Origin: Actinomycetota bacterium
Lineage (GTDB): Bacteria > Actinomycetota > UBA4738
Length of the DNA: 5,355 nucleotides
Reading direction: 5' to 3'
Assembly (NCBI GenBank): GCA_005888465.1
Contig: VAYJ01000270.1
Coordinates: 1 to 5,355, forward strand
Part shown: positions 4,742 to 5,355 of the stretch, one piece after another
How the letters are laid out: each line of letters opens with the position of its first letter
How positions within the stretch are numbered: position 1 is the stretch's first letter
Made by a program: the position numbers and the translations under genes
The notes under the pieces: model-generated
Told to the model about the DNA's origin: nothing
Database searches by the model: none
Seen by the model: only the letters and a program-made list of their open reading frames with translations

Positions 4742-5355
4742 ATGCGCGAGCGGCGCATCTGGCCGAACGGCTTGCGCTACTTATGGACGGACGCGTTCGG
4801 GGTGGTCCTGCTCGTACCAGGCAGAATGGGTAGTCCGGGAGGTCGACCGCGTCCTCGGCCGGCCGGTCGGGATCCGCATCGGCGAAGCGCCCGACCGTGA
4901 CGGACAGTACTTCCACTATCTCGCCATGTGGCTGTTCGCGCTCGGCCGCCTCGGCGTCATCCGCGAACACCATCGTGAGCGCGCGGTCGCCCTGGCGCGT
5001 GCGATTCACCCGCGGTTCGTGGTGCGCGGGACGGGGGTCATCTGGAAGATGCTCGAGGACTTGAGCGGTCCCTACCCGGGGTACGGCCTCGGAGCCATCG
5101 ATGCCTTCCATGGTTACGTCGTATACCGGCTGCTCGCTCCCGACGGGCTCGCCGGAGAGATCCGCGAGATGCAGGAGCTCGTGGAGCAGAGCTCGCCATC
5201 TCTCCGCATTACCCAGGACCTGGGTCTCGGCATGATGCTCTGGCTATCGCACTTCTTCCCTCGCGAGCCATGGGCGCTTGCGCAGCGTGCTCGAGCACTC
5301 GCGACTCTCGAGTCGATGTGGGTGGATCCGCCAGGTTACTTCTGCCGCGAGCCCA
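4742..5355 (+). pseudogene. Conserved hypothetical protein (possible alpha/alpha-barrel fold), frame-broken and 3'-truncated by the window edge
   Basis: Two frames read as one protein. The first (ATG 4742, or GTG 4682 five bases after the esterase stop) gives MRERRIWPNGLRYLWTDAFG then VVLLV up to about 4816. The second takes over at 4815 with YQAEWVVREVDRVLG and stays open to the window end, including DRDGQYFHYLAMW, IWKMLEDLSGPYPGYG, AIDAFHGYVVYRLL and TQDLGLGMMLWLSHFF. From memory, uncharacterised bacterial proteins have LKYLWTDAFAVCNFL, then about 12 residues ending RYL, then a LVDQVHHVLG-like helix and DRDGQYFHYLT. That shows both the order and a gap of about 12 residues (roughly 38 nt) at the break. 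The alternating aromatic helices suggest an alpha/alpha six-hairpin-like barrel; this is a guess and no enzyme activity is known to me. As it stands, translation from 4742 stops at 4900. The nearest start in the second frame is ATG 4926. It lies on the same strand just after the esterase gene, so co-transcription is likely. Confidence 0.65.

Overview
This is a GC-rich bacterial fragment (about two thirds G+C by eye). It carries conserved chromosomal accessory genes and no recognisable plasmid, phage or CRISPR machinery. The gene set is a bacterial eRF1-like factor, a TIGR01777 epimerase, and a protein-repair methyltransferase fused to an erythromycin-esterase-like domain. That set would fit an uncultivated soil or sediment bacterium of a GC-rich phylum, but the sequence does not fix the taxon. 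Coding density is low for a bacterium, and several genes are broken.

Left part (1-1240). The C-terminal 215 residues of a bacterial archaeo-eukaryotic release-factor-like protein (baeRF type) enter from the left edge and end at 649. After it lies a receiver-domain relic (about 701-1000) that has no good start codon and stops before the second half of the fold. Positions 1001-1240 hold nothing I can support.

Middle (1241-2707). An intact minus-strand gene (1241-2137) encodes a TIGR01777-type NAD-dependent epimerase with a textbook Shine-Dalgarno and a plausible promoter. The 570-bp divergent spacer to the next gene has no convincing gene, but its right half is crowded with dyad symmetry: a long inverted repeat (2529-2579), a 14-bp perfect palindrome (2583-2596) and a terminator-like hairpin (2654-2672). 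All lie directly upstream of the methyltransferase start.

Right part (2708-5355). A protein-L-isoaspartate methyltransferase begins at 2708 and changes reading frame at about 3107, where the conserved GDG loop is missing. Its C-terminal third continues in a new frame and is fused, without a stop, to a complete erythromycin-esterase-family domain ending at 4676. A conserved hypothetical gene follows closely, also frame-broken (about 4816) with about a dozen residues missing, and runs off the right edge.

The two right-hand genes lie on the same strand close together and could be co-transcribed. Each has lost a segment whose length leaves the same frame offset, and together with the receiver relic this suggests either a decaying region or local assembly/consensus errors. 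The sequence alone cannot decide between these. The most interesting biology is the repair-methyltransferase/esterase fusion and its structured leader.
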